From assembly GCA_001465015.1 (NCBI GenBank), contig LNEO01000205.1, forward strand, positions 1-64,000: a DNA stretch of 64,000 nt, given 5' to 3'. The notes beneath the pieces were generated by a model. That model was not told the DNA's origin. It worked only from the letters and a program-made list of their open reading frames with translations, and ran no database searches. This stretch comes from Deltaproteobacteria bacterium Ga0077539. GTDB lineage: Bacteria; Myxococcota_A; Polyangia; Polyangiales; Ga0077539. This document shows, piece by piece, positions 24,972 through 33,064 of this stretch. The stretch's first letter is position 1; each line of letters starts with the position of its first letter. The translations under genes were made by a program, and so were the position numbers.

Positions 24972-25931
24972 ATGCGCGTCGCCGTTGTGATGGATCCCAT
25001 CGAGAGCGTTTCGGTGGACAAAGACACCTCGTTTGCGTTGATGCTCGCCGCGCAGTCGCGGGGGCACGAGGTGTTCTACCTCCAACAGCGACACTTGCGG
25101 TCCCTGGGCTCGGAGCTGTTTGCGACCGTTCGTCCGGTGACGTTGCGCCGCGCCCGGCCGCCCGAGCACGCCACCATCGGCGCGCCGCGCGACGTCAACG
25201 TGGGTGAGTTCTTCGACGCGGTGTTGATTCGCACCGACCCGCCCTTCGACCAGAACTACCTCTACGCGACGCTTCAGCTCGAGCTCGTGCGAGGAAAATC
25301 GCTGGTGGTCAACGACCCGCGCGGGCTCAGGGACGCCAACGAGAAGCTCTACACCATGCACTTTTCTGACGTGATGCCCAAGACGCTCGTCACGTACGAG
25401 CCCGAGGCCATCCGGCAGTTCGTGAGCGATCTCGGCGGAACGGCGGTCATCAAGCCCCTCGACGGCAACGGCGGGCGCGGCGTGATGGTGCTCAAGCTCG
25501 ATGACCTGAATTTCAACGCGATCATCGAGGTGAGCTCCGGCGAAGGGCGGCGGCCCGTGATGGTGCAAGAGTTCTTGCCGGACGTTCGCAAGGGCGACAA
25601 GCGGGTGATCTTGCTCGACGGCGAGCCGTTGGGCGCGATCCTGCGCGTGCCCAAGAGCGACGAGGCCCGGAGCAACATGCACGTCGGCGGCACCGCCGTC
25701 CCCACGGATCTCACCGCGAAAGAGCTGGAAATCTGCAAACGAATCGCGCCGCGACTGCGCGCGGACGGGCTGTACTTCGTCGGGCTCGACGTCATCGGCG
25801 AGAAGCTCACCGAGGTCAACGTGACGTCGCCGACGGGCATCCAGGAGCTGCGCGATTTCACCAAGACCGACCCCGAGGGTCGGGTGATCGCGTGGATCGA
25901 AGAGAAGGCGAAGGCGCTGCGGGGCGCGTAG
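24972..25931 (+). CDS. gshB: Glutathione synthetase
   Basis: A 319-aa ATP-grasp enzyme joining gamma-glutamylcysteine and glycine. Signature blocks are VMDPIESVSVDKDTSFALMLAA at the N-terminus (family D-I--I---DT-), FDAVLIRTDPPFDQNYLYAT, VNDPRGLRDANEKLY, VIKPLDGNGGRGVMVL, MVQEFLPDVRKGDKRVILLDGEP, and VNVTSPTGIQEL. The length is typical of gshB. GAAGGAG precedes the ATG. It lies opposite ggt, which degrades the product outside the cell. Confidence 0.95.
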   Translation: MRVAVVMDPIESVSVDKDTSFALMLAAQSRGHEVFYLQQRHLRSLGSELFATVRPVTLRRARPPEHATIGAPRDVNVGEFFDAVLIRTDPPFDQNYLYATLQLELVRGKSLVVNDPRGLRDANEKLYTMHFSDVMPKTLVTYEPEAIRQFVSDLGGTAVIKPLDGNGGRGVMVLKLDDLNFNAIIEVSSGEGRRPVMVQEFLPDVRKGDKRVILLDGEPLGAILRVPKSDEARSNMHVGGTAVPTDLTAKELEICKRIAPRLRADGLYFVGLDVIGEKLTEVNVTSPTGIQELRDFTKTDPEGRVIAWIEEKAKALRGA

Positions 25932-26020
25932 ATCGCGCGTTTCGCCGACGTCTGGCGCGGACCGAAATCGCAGACGCCCGAAGGCGCGGACGTCCGCTCG
26001 AAATCCAAGCGTTTGTGGTA

Positions 26021-26037
26021 CATGACGCTACGTCATG
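26021..26037. promoter_or_regulatory. Palindrome covering the mtnA start codon
   Basis: CATGACG and CGTCATG form a perfect 7-bp inverted repeat with a 3-base spacer. The second arm contains the mtnA ATG (26035-26037). It may act as a small operator or as a hairpin hiding the start; at this length it may also be chance. Confidence 0.3.
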
Positions 26038-27108
26038 CCCGTTCCTCATCCGGCGCCGATTTCGGGACACAGTTACAGCGCGGTCGAGCTCGTGGTGGAT
26101 CGCGACGCGGTCGTCATGCTCGATCAACGGCTCTTGCCGACAGAAGAGACGTACTACCGCTACGACACGGTCGAGCAGGTGGCAGAGGGCATTCGCGCGA
26201 TGGTGGTTCGCGGAGCGCCTGCCATCGGGATCTCTGCCGCCTACGGGCTCGCGCTCGCGGCGCGCTCGGATCGCGCGCGGGGTGACTTCATGGGCGAAAT
26301 CACCCGCGCGGGCGAGATGCTCGCGGGGACGAGGCCCACGGCGGTCAACCTCTTCTGGGCGATCGAGCGCGTCACGAACAAGTGCAGAGACTGGGCGGAC
26401 CTCGGTCACGAAGAGCGCTCGCGACGCGTGGCGGACGAGGCGATCGAGATCCACCGCGAGGACGTCGAGGCGTGCAAGAGCATGGGCGCGATCGGCGCGC
26501 AGTGGATGCCCGACGACGGGACAGTGCTCACGCACTGCAACGCGGGCGCGCTCGCGACGGGCGGCTACGGGACGGCGCTGGGCGTGATCCGCGCGGCGAT
26601 CGCCGCGGGAAAGCGCGTGCGAGTGCTAGCCGACGAGACAAGGCCGTACCTGCAGGGGGCGCGGCTCACCGCGTGGGAGCTGTACATGGACGGGATCCCT
26701 GTCGAAGTGATCACGGACAACATGGCGGCGCATTTCTTTTCGCGTGGAGAAATCCAGGCTGTTGTCGTCGGCTCCGATCGCATCGCGGCCAACGGCGACG
26801 TCGCGAACAAAATCGGAACATACGGCGTCGCGTGCCTCGCTCGGCTGCACGAGCGGCCCTTCATCGTGGCCGCGCCTTGGAGCACGGTGGACTTGCGCAC
26901 CGCGGATGGCTCGGGGATTCCCATTGAAGAGCGCTCGAGCGACGAGGTGACGCACATCGGAGGCAAGCAGCTCGTCCCGACGGGCGTGCACGCGAGGCAC
27001 CCAGGATTCGACGTGACACCCGCGCGCTTGGTGACGGCGATCGTGACTGAGCGCGGCGCGGCGACGCCGCCATCCAGCGCGACGATCGCTGCGATCGCGC
27101 CCAAATAG
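26035..27108 (+). CDS. mtnA: S-methyl-5-thioribose-1-phosphate isomerase
   Basis: A 357-aa enzyme of the methionine salvage pathway, isomerising methylthioribose 1-phosphate to methylthioribulose 1-phosphate. It has [24 protein letters not shown], the catalytic Cys in [18 protein letters not shown] (about 167), and the catalytic Asp in [21 protein letters not shown] (about 248). It ends with the [18 protein letters not shown] block. The length is normal. No other salvage genes are adjacent. Confidence 0.95.
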   Translation: MPVPHPAPISGHSYSAVELVVDRDAVVMLDQRLLPTEETYYRYDTVEQVAEGIRAMVVRGAPAIGISAAYGLALAARSDRARGDFMGEITRAGEMLAGTRPTAVNLFWAIERVTNKCRDWADLGHEERSRRVADEAIEIHREDVEACKSMGAIGAQWMPDDGTVLTHCNAGALATGGYGTALGVIRAAIAAGKRVRVLADETRPYLQGARLTAWELYMDGIPVEVITDNMAAHFFSRGEIQAVVVGSDRIAANGDVANKIGTYGVACLARLHERPFIVAAPWSTVDLRTADGSGIPIEERSSDEVTHIGGKQLVPTGVHARHPGFDVTPARLVTAIVTERGAATPPSSATIAAIAPK

Positions 27109-27262
27109 CCACACCAAATCGCGAAAACTCCGCGCGGTCCTCGTGTGTCCGTTGCGTGACATCCACCGAGGTCTCGATTGCTAGCGGGGGGCGATGGCCC
27201 TTATGGTCGCGCCGCGCAGAGGGTGTACGGCCCGCGGCGCGCACAACGATCGGAGCGACACG

Positions 27263-27880
27263 ATGGCTCTCACACGCGACGCGATGTTCTGGCAGTCCTT
27301 TACCCAGCTCGCGAACAAGGCGCTCGACGCCGCGAAGTTGGTGGCCGAGATGTTCGACGACCTATCGAAGGCTCACGACCTGGCCGAGCAGGTAAAGAAG
27401 CTCGAGACCGAGGGCGACTCGATCACGCACGACGTCGTCAAGACGCTGCATCAGACGTGGATTACGCCGCTCGATCGCGAGGAGATCCACGGGTTGGTCT
27501 CGAGCCTCGACGACGTGCTCGACTCGATCGACGGCGCAGCGGCGCGGGTGATGCTCTACGAGATCACGCAGAGCAACGACGACGCCAAGGCGCTGGCGAA
27601 GGTCCTCGTCGAGTCGACGACGGACCTCGTGAAGGTCGTCGACGGGCTGCAGAACATCAAGGACGCCGAGGGGATGCTCGCGCTCTGTCGCGCCATCGGA
27701 AAGCACGAAGACGCAGCGGACGCCGTGTTTCGCAGGGCGATCGCGAGGCTCTTCAAGGAGGAGTCCAACGCGATCGAGGTGATGAAGTGGAGGGACGTCT
27801 ACGAGCGGCTGGAGACCGCGACGGACCGCGCTGAAGACGCCGCCAACGTGATCGAGGGGATCGTCCTGGAGCACGCCTGA
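27263..27880 (+). CDS. DUF47 PhoU-like regulator of Pit transporter
   Basis: A 205-aa all-helical protein of the DUF47/PhoU-like family (FWQSFTQLANKALDAAKLV; AHDLAEQVKKLETEGDSITHDV; LDREEIHGLVSSLDDVLDSIDG; RLETATDRAEDAANVIEGIV). These proteins bind metal through E/DxxxD motifs in three-helix bundles and are nearly always encoded beside Pit phosphate permeases. That holds here, where the next gene overlaps by one base (TGATG). It likely gates or regulates phosphate uptake. GGAG precedes the ATG at 27263, which is chosen over the in-frame start at 27194. Confidence 0.92.
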   Translation: MALTRDAMFWQSFTQLANKALDAAKLVAEMFDDLSKAHDLAEQVKKLETEGDSITHDVVKTLHQTWITPLDREEIHGLVSSLDDVLDSIDGAAARVMLYEITQSNDDAKALAKVLVESTTDLVKVVDGLQNIKDAEGMLALCRAIGKHEDAADAVFRRAIARLFKEESNAIEVMKWRDVYERLETATDRAEDAANVIEGIVLEHA

Positions 27881-28881
27881 TGACGACGTTCATCATCTTC
27901 GTGATCGTTCTTGCGCTGGTGTTCGACTACATCAATGGCTTTCACGATGCGGCCAACTCGGTCGCGACCGTGGTCTCGACGCGGGTGCTCTCTCCGCGGG
28001 CGGCGGTCTTGTGGGCGGGCTTCTTCAACTTCGCCGCGTTTGCTTTCGTGAAGGCGAAGGTCGCGGGAAACATCGCCAAGGGCGTCACGCCTGCGGCGCT
28101 CACGCAAAACGTGATCCTCGCGGCGCTGTTGGGGGCGATCATCTGGAACCTGCTCACGTGGTTCTGGGGGCTTCCGTCGTCGTCGTCGCACGCGCTGATG
28201 GGTGCGTTTGCGGGGGCGGCGCTGACCAACGTCCCGAGCTTGTCGATCCTCAACGCCCGGGTGTTTCGCGAGACGTTTTTGTTCATCGTGCTCGCGCCGC
28301 TGCTTGGCGCGGTGCTGGGCTTCACGATCACCAAGCTCATTCGCTTGCTGCTCGCGAACGCGCGGCCTGCGACGGTGGACCGAGTCTTTCGTCGAGGTCA
28401 GCTCTTGTCAGCCGCGCTCTACTCGTTGGGGCACGGCGGCAACGACGCGCAGAAGACCATGGGCATCATCATGGCGCTCCTGGTGAGCGCCAACCTCGCG
28501 AACCGCAACGACGCGCCGCCGATGTGGGTGGCGCTCGCGTGCTACACGGCGATGGGGCTCGGGACGCTCTCGGGCGGCTGGCGCATCGTGAAGACGATGG
28601 GGATGAAGATCACCAAGCTGAAGCCGCCGGGGGGGTTCGCGGCGGAGACGGCGGGCGCGATCACGTTGGCGCTGGCGACGTTTCGAGGGATTCCTGTGTC
28701 GACGACGCACACGATCACGGGCGCGATCGTCGGCGTGGGCACTGGCGAGGGAAAGCTGAGCGCGGTGCGGTGGGGCGTGGCGGGGCGAATCGTGTGGGCG
28801 TGGATCTTCACGATTCCGGCGGCGGGCGCGATGGCTGCGATCTCGTATCTGATCGTGCGCGCGATCACCGGTCGGCCGTAG
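27880..28881 (+). CDS. pit: PiT-family inorganic phosphate transporter
   Basis: A 333-aa inner-membrane permease with about nine to ten hydrophobic helices. Both inverted family repeats are present. The N-terminal one is FDYINGFHDAANSVATVVSTRVLSP. The C-terminal one is LGHGGNDAQKTMGIIMALL with FRGIPVSTTHTITGAIVG. It imports metal-phosphate by proton symport at low affinity. It is translationally coupled to the DUF47 gene. The repeat island begins 22 bp after its stop. Confidence 0.93.
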   Translation: MTTFIIFVIVLALVFDYINGFHDAANSVATVVSTRVLSPRAAVLWAGFFNFAAFAFVKAKVAGNIAKGVTPAALTQNVILAALLGAIIWNLLTWFWGLPSSSSHALMGAFAGAALTNVPSLSILNARVFRETFLFIVLAPLLGAVLGFTITKLIRLLLANARPATVDRVFRRGQLLSAALYSLGHGGNDAQKTMGIIMALLVSANLANRNDAPPMWVALACYTAMGLGTLSGGWRIVKTMGMKITKLKPPGGFAAETAGAITLALATFRGIPVSTTHTITGAIVGVGTGEGKLSAVRWGVAGRIVWAWIFTIPAAGAMAAISYLIVRAITGRP

Positions 28882-28903
28882 GACCACAAGGGACGTTGGG
28901 GGA

Positions 28904-28966
28904 GGGGACGGTCCTCAATAACTCAACTATTGCTGGGCAATAGTTGAGTTATTGAGGACCGTCCCC
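28904..28966. repeat. Perfect 30-bp fold-back palindrome
   Basis: The arms 28904-28933 and 28937-28966 are exact inverted copies (30 of 30) with a 3-base loop TGG. Each arm begins or ends with the GGGGACGGTCC/GGACCGTCCCC motif. It would form an extremely stable hairpin in RNA or single-stranded DNA. It resembles REP or insertion-sequence end hairpins. It could also terminate pit. Confidence 0.9.
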
Positions 28967-29073
28967 GTTCACCCGTCCCCGTTCACCCGTTCACGTTGCA
29001 CCCGTTCACGTTGCACCCGTCCCCGTTCACCCGTCCCCGTTCACCCGTTCACGTTGCACCCGTTCACGTTGCA
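28961..29073. repeat. 58-bp tandem repeat, two copies
   Basis: A 58-bp unit made of smaller GTCCCC, GTTCACCC and GTTCACGTTGCACCC words occupies 28961-29018 and is repeated at 29019-29073. The copies are identical until the second is cut short. It starts inside the right end of the palindrome, so it looks like an expansion of its flank. No coding frame is evident. Confidence 0.85.
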
Positions 29074-29075
29074 GC

Positions 29076-29119
29076 TATTGCCCGGCAATCGTTGAGTTCC
29101 TGAGGACCGTCCCCGTTCA
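29076..29119. repeat. Degenerate second copy of the palindrome's right half
   Basis: Positions 29085-29114 match the right arm of the 28904-28966 palindrome at 27 of 30 bases, in the same orientation. Only the innermost part of the left arm (CTATTGC) remains. The following GTTCACGTT supplies the stop codon (29117-29119) of the adjacent minus-strand gene, so the repeat reaches into that coding region. Confidence 0.8.
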
Positions 29120-29917
29120 CGTTGCGTCGAGCACTTGTTCGGCGCTGAGCAACAGCCGCTCGAGCTGCGGGGAGCGCAAGAGCGCGCGATCCCCGTCGCC
29201 GAGCGGGCCGGCCGCGAGGCGCTCGGCGAGCGCGAGCAGCTGCGGGAGCTCGCGGAGAAGATACTCCGACCACGGAACGGCAAAGTTCGACCCGCGCGAC
29301 GCAGCCAACAGTCGCGCGAGCTCGCTCGGTCCGAAGGGCTGTCGTACGCCAGCCGCGGACGCCGGGTCTTCGACGAGCGAGCCGTGCAAAGCGTCGGGGT
29401 TGTAGACGGTCGCGAGAAAGGCCTCGCTCGCTGCGAACGGACCGCGCACGTACTCGTTGGGCGAGCGCTCGCGGCGCCACAGCCCAAACACCGGTGAGAA
29501 CGCGTGCGCCGGGGGATCGCTCGGGCGCCGATCGAGCCGGGCGAACGCCTCCCACGCGAGCAGGGCTCCGTCGCGCTCGCCGATGTCGATCGAGGGCGCG
29601 CCGTACAAGCGCTGGTGCGCGGCGCGGACCGCGCGGTCGGAGCGCTCGAGGAGCAGCGCGTTTTGCCCGGCGCTCATCGCGTGAGGCCACCTGGGCGTCG
29701 GGTCCGGCGAGAGCACGAACCGATGCTCGAGCCTTGGGACCTCGAGCTCGTCGACGAACCGCGCCACGACCCACGAAATCGAGTTGGCCTCGGGCTCGAG
29801 ATCCATCGCCGCGTAGCAAACGGGCCGCACGTACCACTGAAGGCACTGCTGGCGCAGGTCCCAGAGGGAGCGACCCGAGAGGGGACGAGCCGGGGCTGCG
29901 GTCGATGGAGCTTTCAC
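29117..29917 (-). CDS. Unknown-family paralog D (subfamily 2)
   Basis: A 266-aa soluble protein of unknown function, last of four homologous genes. The shared N-terminal block starts at QWYVRPV (Trp28) and continues EPEANSISWVVARF with RWPHA near 77-81. It pairs most closely with paralog B: both have GQNALLL/KQNAMLA, RS-R, LYGAPSIDI/LYGADSVDL, a DxRP--PP/AP segment with AF-P, and FLATVYNP/YLATMLSP. No signal peptide or membrane helix is seen. The start ATG overlaps the stop of paralog C (ATGA). The stop codon is provided by the adjoining repeat, so the C-terminus (LLSAEQVLDAT) may be newly formed. Confidence 0.8.
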   Translation of the reverse strand: MKAPSTAAPARPLSGRSLWDLRQQCLQWYVRPVCYAAMDLEPEANSISWVVARFVDELEVPRLEHRFVLSPDPTPRWPHAMSAGQNALLLERSDRAVRAAHQRLYGAPSIDIGERDGALLAWEAFARLDRRPSDPPAHAFSPVFGLWRRERSPNEYVRGPFAASEAFLATVYNPDALHGSLVEDPASAAGVRQPFGPSELARLLAASRGSNFAVPWSEYLLRELPQLLALAERLAAGPLGDGDRALLRSPQLERLLLSAEQVLDAT

Positions 29918-30825
29918 TCGCGGATCGTCTCTCTCGCGACGGCGACGGCGCGCAGGAGCGCGCGGAGCTCGGCGCTGCTTCGATCGCGATCGACGGGCTC
30001 GTCTCCCTGGTCTGTGTCGTCGAGGGCGCGCATCGCCAGCGCGAGCGAGCGGTACGCCATGGCGCGGTGCACGGTGCTCTGCCCTTGATAGAGCGCTTCG
30101 AGGGTCCTCGCGAGCTGCGCTTCGGACGGAGGAAAGAGCTCGAAAGGGCCATCGGCGCGCCGCTCGGGCTGATAGCGCTCGAGCTCGAGGTCGAAGGCTG
30201 GGTCGAACGGGTTCACTGGACGACCCACGATTTCAACGGATACGTCGGGCGCGTCGGGCGCGTCGCGCTCGTCTCGGCGACGGGCGATGGCGTAGGGCGT
30301 GTAGGCGTCCGCGACGTCCATTCCCTGGTTTGCGTCGGGCTTGCAGAAGGTCGCAAACGCCGCGCGCAGCGAGTAGTTGTCGTCGATCGTGCCGGAGACG
30401 CCGAGGAGCTGCGCGGCGTACTGAAGAGCGAGGCCGGTCGGCGAGCGACTCATCTCGAAGACGTATTGGCTGAACGTCCCCTGCTCGTTGGCGCGGTCTT
30501 CAGCGTCGAGGCGAGCGAACTCCTGCTCTTCTTCGGGGAGCTCGTCGAAGTAATCGGGCAGCTCGACGGGGATGAGCTTGTTGCCCGCGAGGGTCAGGCA
30601 CGAAGGCCACTCGGGGTCGCGACGATCCGTGGGGACGACGACCTGGTGAACCGCGTCCGTCGCCTCGTCGTTGTAGTACTGCGCGACGGCGAAGACGATC
30701 GACTGCGCCTCGGGGACGCGCTCGAACACGATGCGAGAGAGCGGCTCGAGGTACCAGCGAAGGGCCATCCAGCGCAGCTCGCGCGGAGACTGACCATAGA
30801 GCGTCGCCCACGAGTAGAGGTTCAC
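29914..30825 (-). CDS. Unknown-family paralog C (subfamily 1)
   Basis: A 303-aa soluble protein, third of the four-gene family and the longest. It shares with paralog A the block RWYLEPLSRIVFERVPEAQS followed by IVFAVAQYYNDEATDAVHQ (residues 23-61) and EWPS near 72-75. Both later have a NYS/NYG segment with AFA--C and a basic IARR motif. An acidic insert (DELPEEEQEFARLDAEDRAN, about 93-112) is absent from A. It has no catalytic motif that I recognise. It overlaps both neighbours by 4 bp (ATGA), so translation is coupled through the array. Confidence 0.8.
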   Translation of the reverse strand: MNLYSWATLYGQSPRELRWMALRWYLEPLSRIVFERVPEAQSIVFAVAQYYNDEATDAVHQVVVPTDRRDPEWPSCLTLAGNKLIPVELPDYFDELPEEEQEFARLDAEDRANEQGTFSQYVFEMSRSPTGLALQYAAQLLGVSGTIDDNYSLRAAFATFCKPDANQGMDVADAYTPYAIARRRDERDAPDAPDVSVEIVGRPVNPFDPAFDLELERYQPERRADGPFELFPPSEAQLARTLEALYQGQSTVHRAMAYRSLALAMRALDDTDQGDEPVDRDRSSAELRALLRAVAVARETIRE

Positions 30826-31586
30826 AGAGCGTCCTCGGACACTTCCTGGCGGGCCTCGCGGAGCCCCAACGACTCTCGGAGCGCTTGTAGGTTGGCGGCG
30901 TTGGGCTCGGCTCGGTAGCGGTCGAGCAGGTCGCGCACCGTGGTCATTCGGTCGATGCTATAGCGAACCTCGGCGCCCTGTTGGATCGTCTCGATGATCT
31001 CGAGGGGCGAGAGGTACTCGCGCGGGTCGTTGCTCGTGGGCTTGGGGCGAGGCTCTTCGCACTCGGGGCTGAGCATCGTCGCGAGGTACGTGGTGGTCAG
31101 ACCGAAATCCGCGCGGCGAGCCTCCCAGGAGCCGGCTTCGTAGACGCGCCTGCCGAGCGAGACGATGGGCGCAAACGCGCTGGAGAGCGGCGCGTCGGCG
31201 GGCCTCGGGTCGCGCGCGAACCGAGCGAACGCCCGGTAGAACGCGCCTCCTTCATCGTGTTGGAGGTCGACGGAGTCTGCGCCGTAGAGGTCTCGGATCG
31301 ACTGCGTGACCGTGCGTTGCGAGCGGCCGTCGGCGAGCATCGCGTTCTGCTTGGGGGAGCTGGCGAAGGGCCAGGTGATGTTCGCGTCTTCGCTGAGCAC
31401 GAAGGCGTACTCGCAGCGCGTCTTGCCGTCGCGCACGATCCGAGCGACGGCGAAGAGGACCGCGTTGACCGACGGATCGCGCTGCATCGCGCGGCGCGCG
31501 ACGGACTTGGCGAACCACTGGATCACGTTGGTCGCGAGCTGGTCGGGGTCGAACCCGTACAGGGGAAGCGAGGTAGCGGCGCTCAT
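30822..31586 (-). CDS. Unknown-family paralog B (subfamily 2)
   Basis: A 254-aa soluble protein, second in the array. The family block is QWFAKSVARRAMQRDPSVNA followed by VLFAVARIVRDGK (residues 23-55), with TWPF at 71-74 and PKQNAML at 78-84. It is closest to paralog D along its middle part (see D). The last 60 residues (DRMTTVRDLLDRYRAEPNAA and on) are helical. The start overlaps the stop of paralog A by one base (TGATG). Function unknown. Confidence 0.8.
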   Translation of the reverse strand: MSAATSLPLYGFDPDQLATNVIQWFAKSVARRAMQRDPSVNAVLFAVARIVRDGKTRCEYAFVLSEDANITWPFASSPKQNAMLADGRSQRTVTQSIRDLYGADSVDLQHDEGGAFYRAFARFARDPRPADAPLSSAFAPIVSLGRRVYEAGSWEARRADFGLTTTYLATMLSPECEEPRPKPTSNDPREYLSPLEIIETIQQGAEVRYSIDRMTTVRDLLDRYRAEPNAANLQALRESLGLREARQEVSEDAL

Positions 31587-32353
31587 CAGCCCTCCTGGTT
31601 GACGACGGTGTCGGCGGCGCGGGTTGCGTCAGCGAGGGCGGCGGAGAGGCGAGCGGCGAGGTTTTCGAGCGCGCCCGCGCCGTCTTCGGTCGAGAGAGAC
31701 CGAGCCGCGTCGCGCAGCTCGTCTTCGATCGCGCGGAGGGATTCGGCGGCCTGGCCGCGTTCGACGAAGGCTTTGATGCGCCGAAGGCTCATGCGCTCGA
31801 CGCGCTCGCCGGCAGAGTCGTAGTAGTCGTCGCTGCCCTCGATGCGACAGAAGCCGACGTTGAAGTTGTCTTCGTACGATCGCTGCAGGGTCTTGCCGAC
31901 GATCTTGGTGATGCAGTCGTCGTCGCCCTTGCGTCGAGCGATGACCCAGGGACGATGCGAGGTCCCCGCGGACTCTTCTTGGCTGCTCATCTCGCACTGC
32001 GAGGCGAACGCGACGATGTTGCCGTAGTTGCTGTCACCGAAGCTCGAGCCCGACACGGTGCTGATGCACTCAGACAGCGCGCTTCGCTCCCATGGGTCGG
32101 GAAAGAGCGAGTCTTCTGCGAGCGCGGGCCACTTGGGGTTCTTGTCCGGGCTCGCGTAGAGCGCGAGGTGCGTCGCGTCGTAGGCCTCGTCGCACCAGAA
32201 CTGGCCGACGGCGAGCACGACGCTCTGCGCGTCCGGGACGCTCGCGAAGAGCAGCCTGGCGACGGGCTCGACGTACCAGCGGACGCAGTGTTCGCGCATC
32301 TCGGCGGAGGTGCGGCCGTACCAGCGCTGCGAATCCCACTTGAATTCATCCAT
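31586..32353 (-). CDS. Unknown-family paralog A (subfamily 1)
   Basis: A 255-aa soluble protein, first of the four-gene array. It has the clearest form of the family block: RWYVEPVARLLFASVPDAQS, then VVLAVGQFWCDEAYDATHLALY (residues 25-66), with KWPA at 74-77. The C-terminal 60 residues are Ala-rich helices likely to form a coiled coil (AESLRAIEDELRDAARSL). It starts 6 bp after the TIM-barrel gene stop. Its likeness to C, with B resembling D, shows that a two-gene unit was duplicated. I cannot place the family. Confidence 0.8.
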   Translation of the reverse strand: MDEFKWDSQRWYGRTSAEMREHCVRWYVEPVARLLFASVPDAQSVVLAVGQFWCDEAYDATHLALYASPDKNPKWPALAEDSLFPDPWERSALSECISTVSGSSFGDSNYGNIVAFASQCEMSSQEESAGTSHRPWVIARRKGDDDCITKIVGKTLQRSYEDNFNVGFCRIEGSDDYYDSAGERVERMSLRRIKAFVERGQAAESLRAIEDELRDAARSLSTEDGAGALENLAARLSAALADATRAADTVVNQEG

Positions 32354-32359
32354 GTGTTT

Positions 32360-33052
32360 TCATCTCGGCTTGGTTTTGTCGGTCCGAACGAGGTCGATCT
32401 GGCGACGGCGATCGTCGAGCGAGAGCCTGTGCATGTAGCACTCGAGGACCGTCGGCGTGCCCGAGGTTAGCCGCTCGCGAGCCCACGGGAGGCCGAAGGT
32501 GCGCTCGGTGAGGGGTTGGTGCGAGTCGTGCGACCCGTTGTTGGCCGAGACGTGGACCTCGACGATGTTGTCGTAGTCGAAGAGCGCGCGAAGGGTCTGC
32601 TCGTCGATCGCGCCGGCGCAGCGCTGGATGTACAGGTGCGAGATGTCGACGGCGAGCGGCATGCGGGCGCGCATCGCGCGGAGGATCTCGGCGCCGGTTC
32701 CGAGACGCTCTCCGGGGTACATGACCTCGGTGGCCCAAGGCGCGGCGCAGGCGAGCGCGAACCAGAGTTCGTGGTCGATCTCTTCTCGCGGAAGCGGAGG
32801 GTGGACGCTCCATCGCTCGTGCGTTCGGAGCATGCTCCCGTCCCGCGCGTAGATGGCTCGCTTGGGCGCGTGCGAGTCGAACGTGTGGTGGTGGCGCGTT
32901 CGCGCGGCGCCGAGGGAGTCGACGAGCTCGCGGGCGCGGGCGGAGGGGAGGTTGCCCGGCGCGAGCTGAACCCCGTCCGCGAGGGGACACAGCGCCTCGA
33001 TCGCCTCATCGAGCGGGCGGGCCTGCAGGCAGCTCGTCGCGAGAAACAGCAC
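32360..33052 (-). CDS. TIM-barrel protein, xylose-isomerase/DUF692-like
   Basis: A 230-aa protein with strand-helix alternation and metal-ligand-like residues of the AP-endonuclease-2/xylose isomerase superfamily. These are a His cluster HHHTFDSH (54-61), DISHLYIQ near 135, IVEVHVSANNGSHDSHQP near 160-178, and VLECYM near 203. The spacing recalls the multinuclear iron oxidases (DUF692/MbnB-like) that modify ribosomal peptides, but the match is distant and no small precursor peptide is obvious next to it. It starts 13 bp after the OsmC gene and 6 bp before paralog A, so it belongs to the same transcript. Confidence 0.6.
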   Translation of the reverse strand: MLFLATSCLQARPLDEAIEALCPLADGVQLAPGNLPSARARELVDSLGAARTRHHHTFDSHAPKRAIYARDGSMLRTHERWSVHPPLPREEIDHELWFALACAAPWATEVMYPGERLGTGAEILRAMRARMPLAVDISHLYIQRCAGAIDEQTLRALFDYDNIVEVHVSANNGSHDSHQPLTERTFGLPWARERLTSGTPTVLECYMHRLSLDDRRRQIDLVRTDKTKPR

Positions 33053-33064
33053 GGGCGCGACCGC

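Noticed and set aside
28961..29073. Tandem repeats as a CRISPR array
   Set aside because: Only two units, directly adjacent, with no spacers; they consist of smaller internal repeats.
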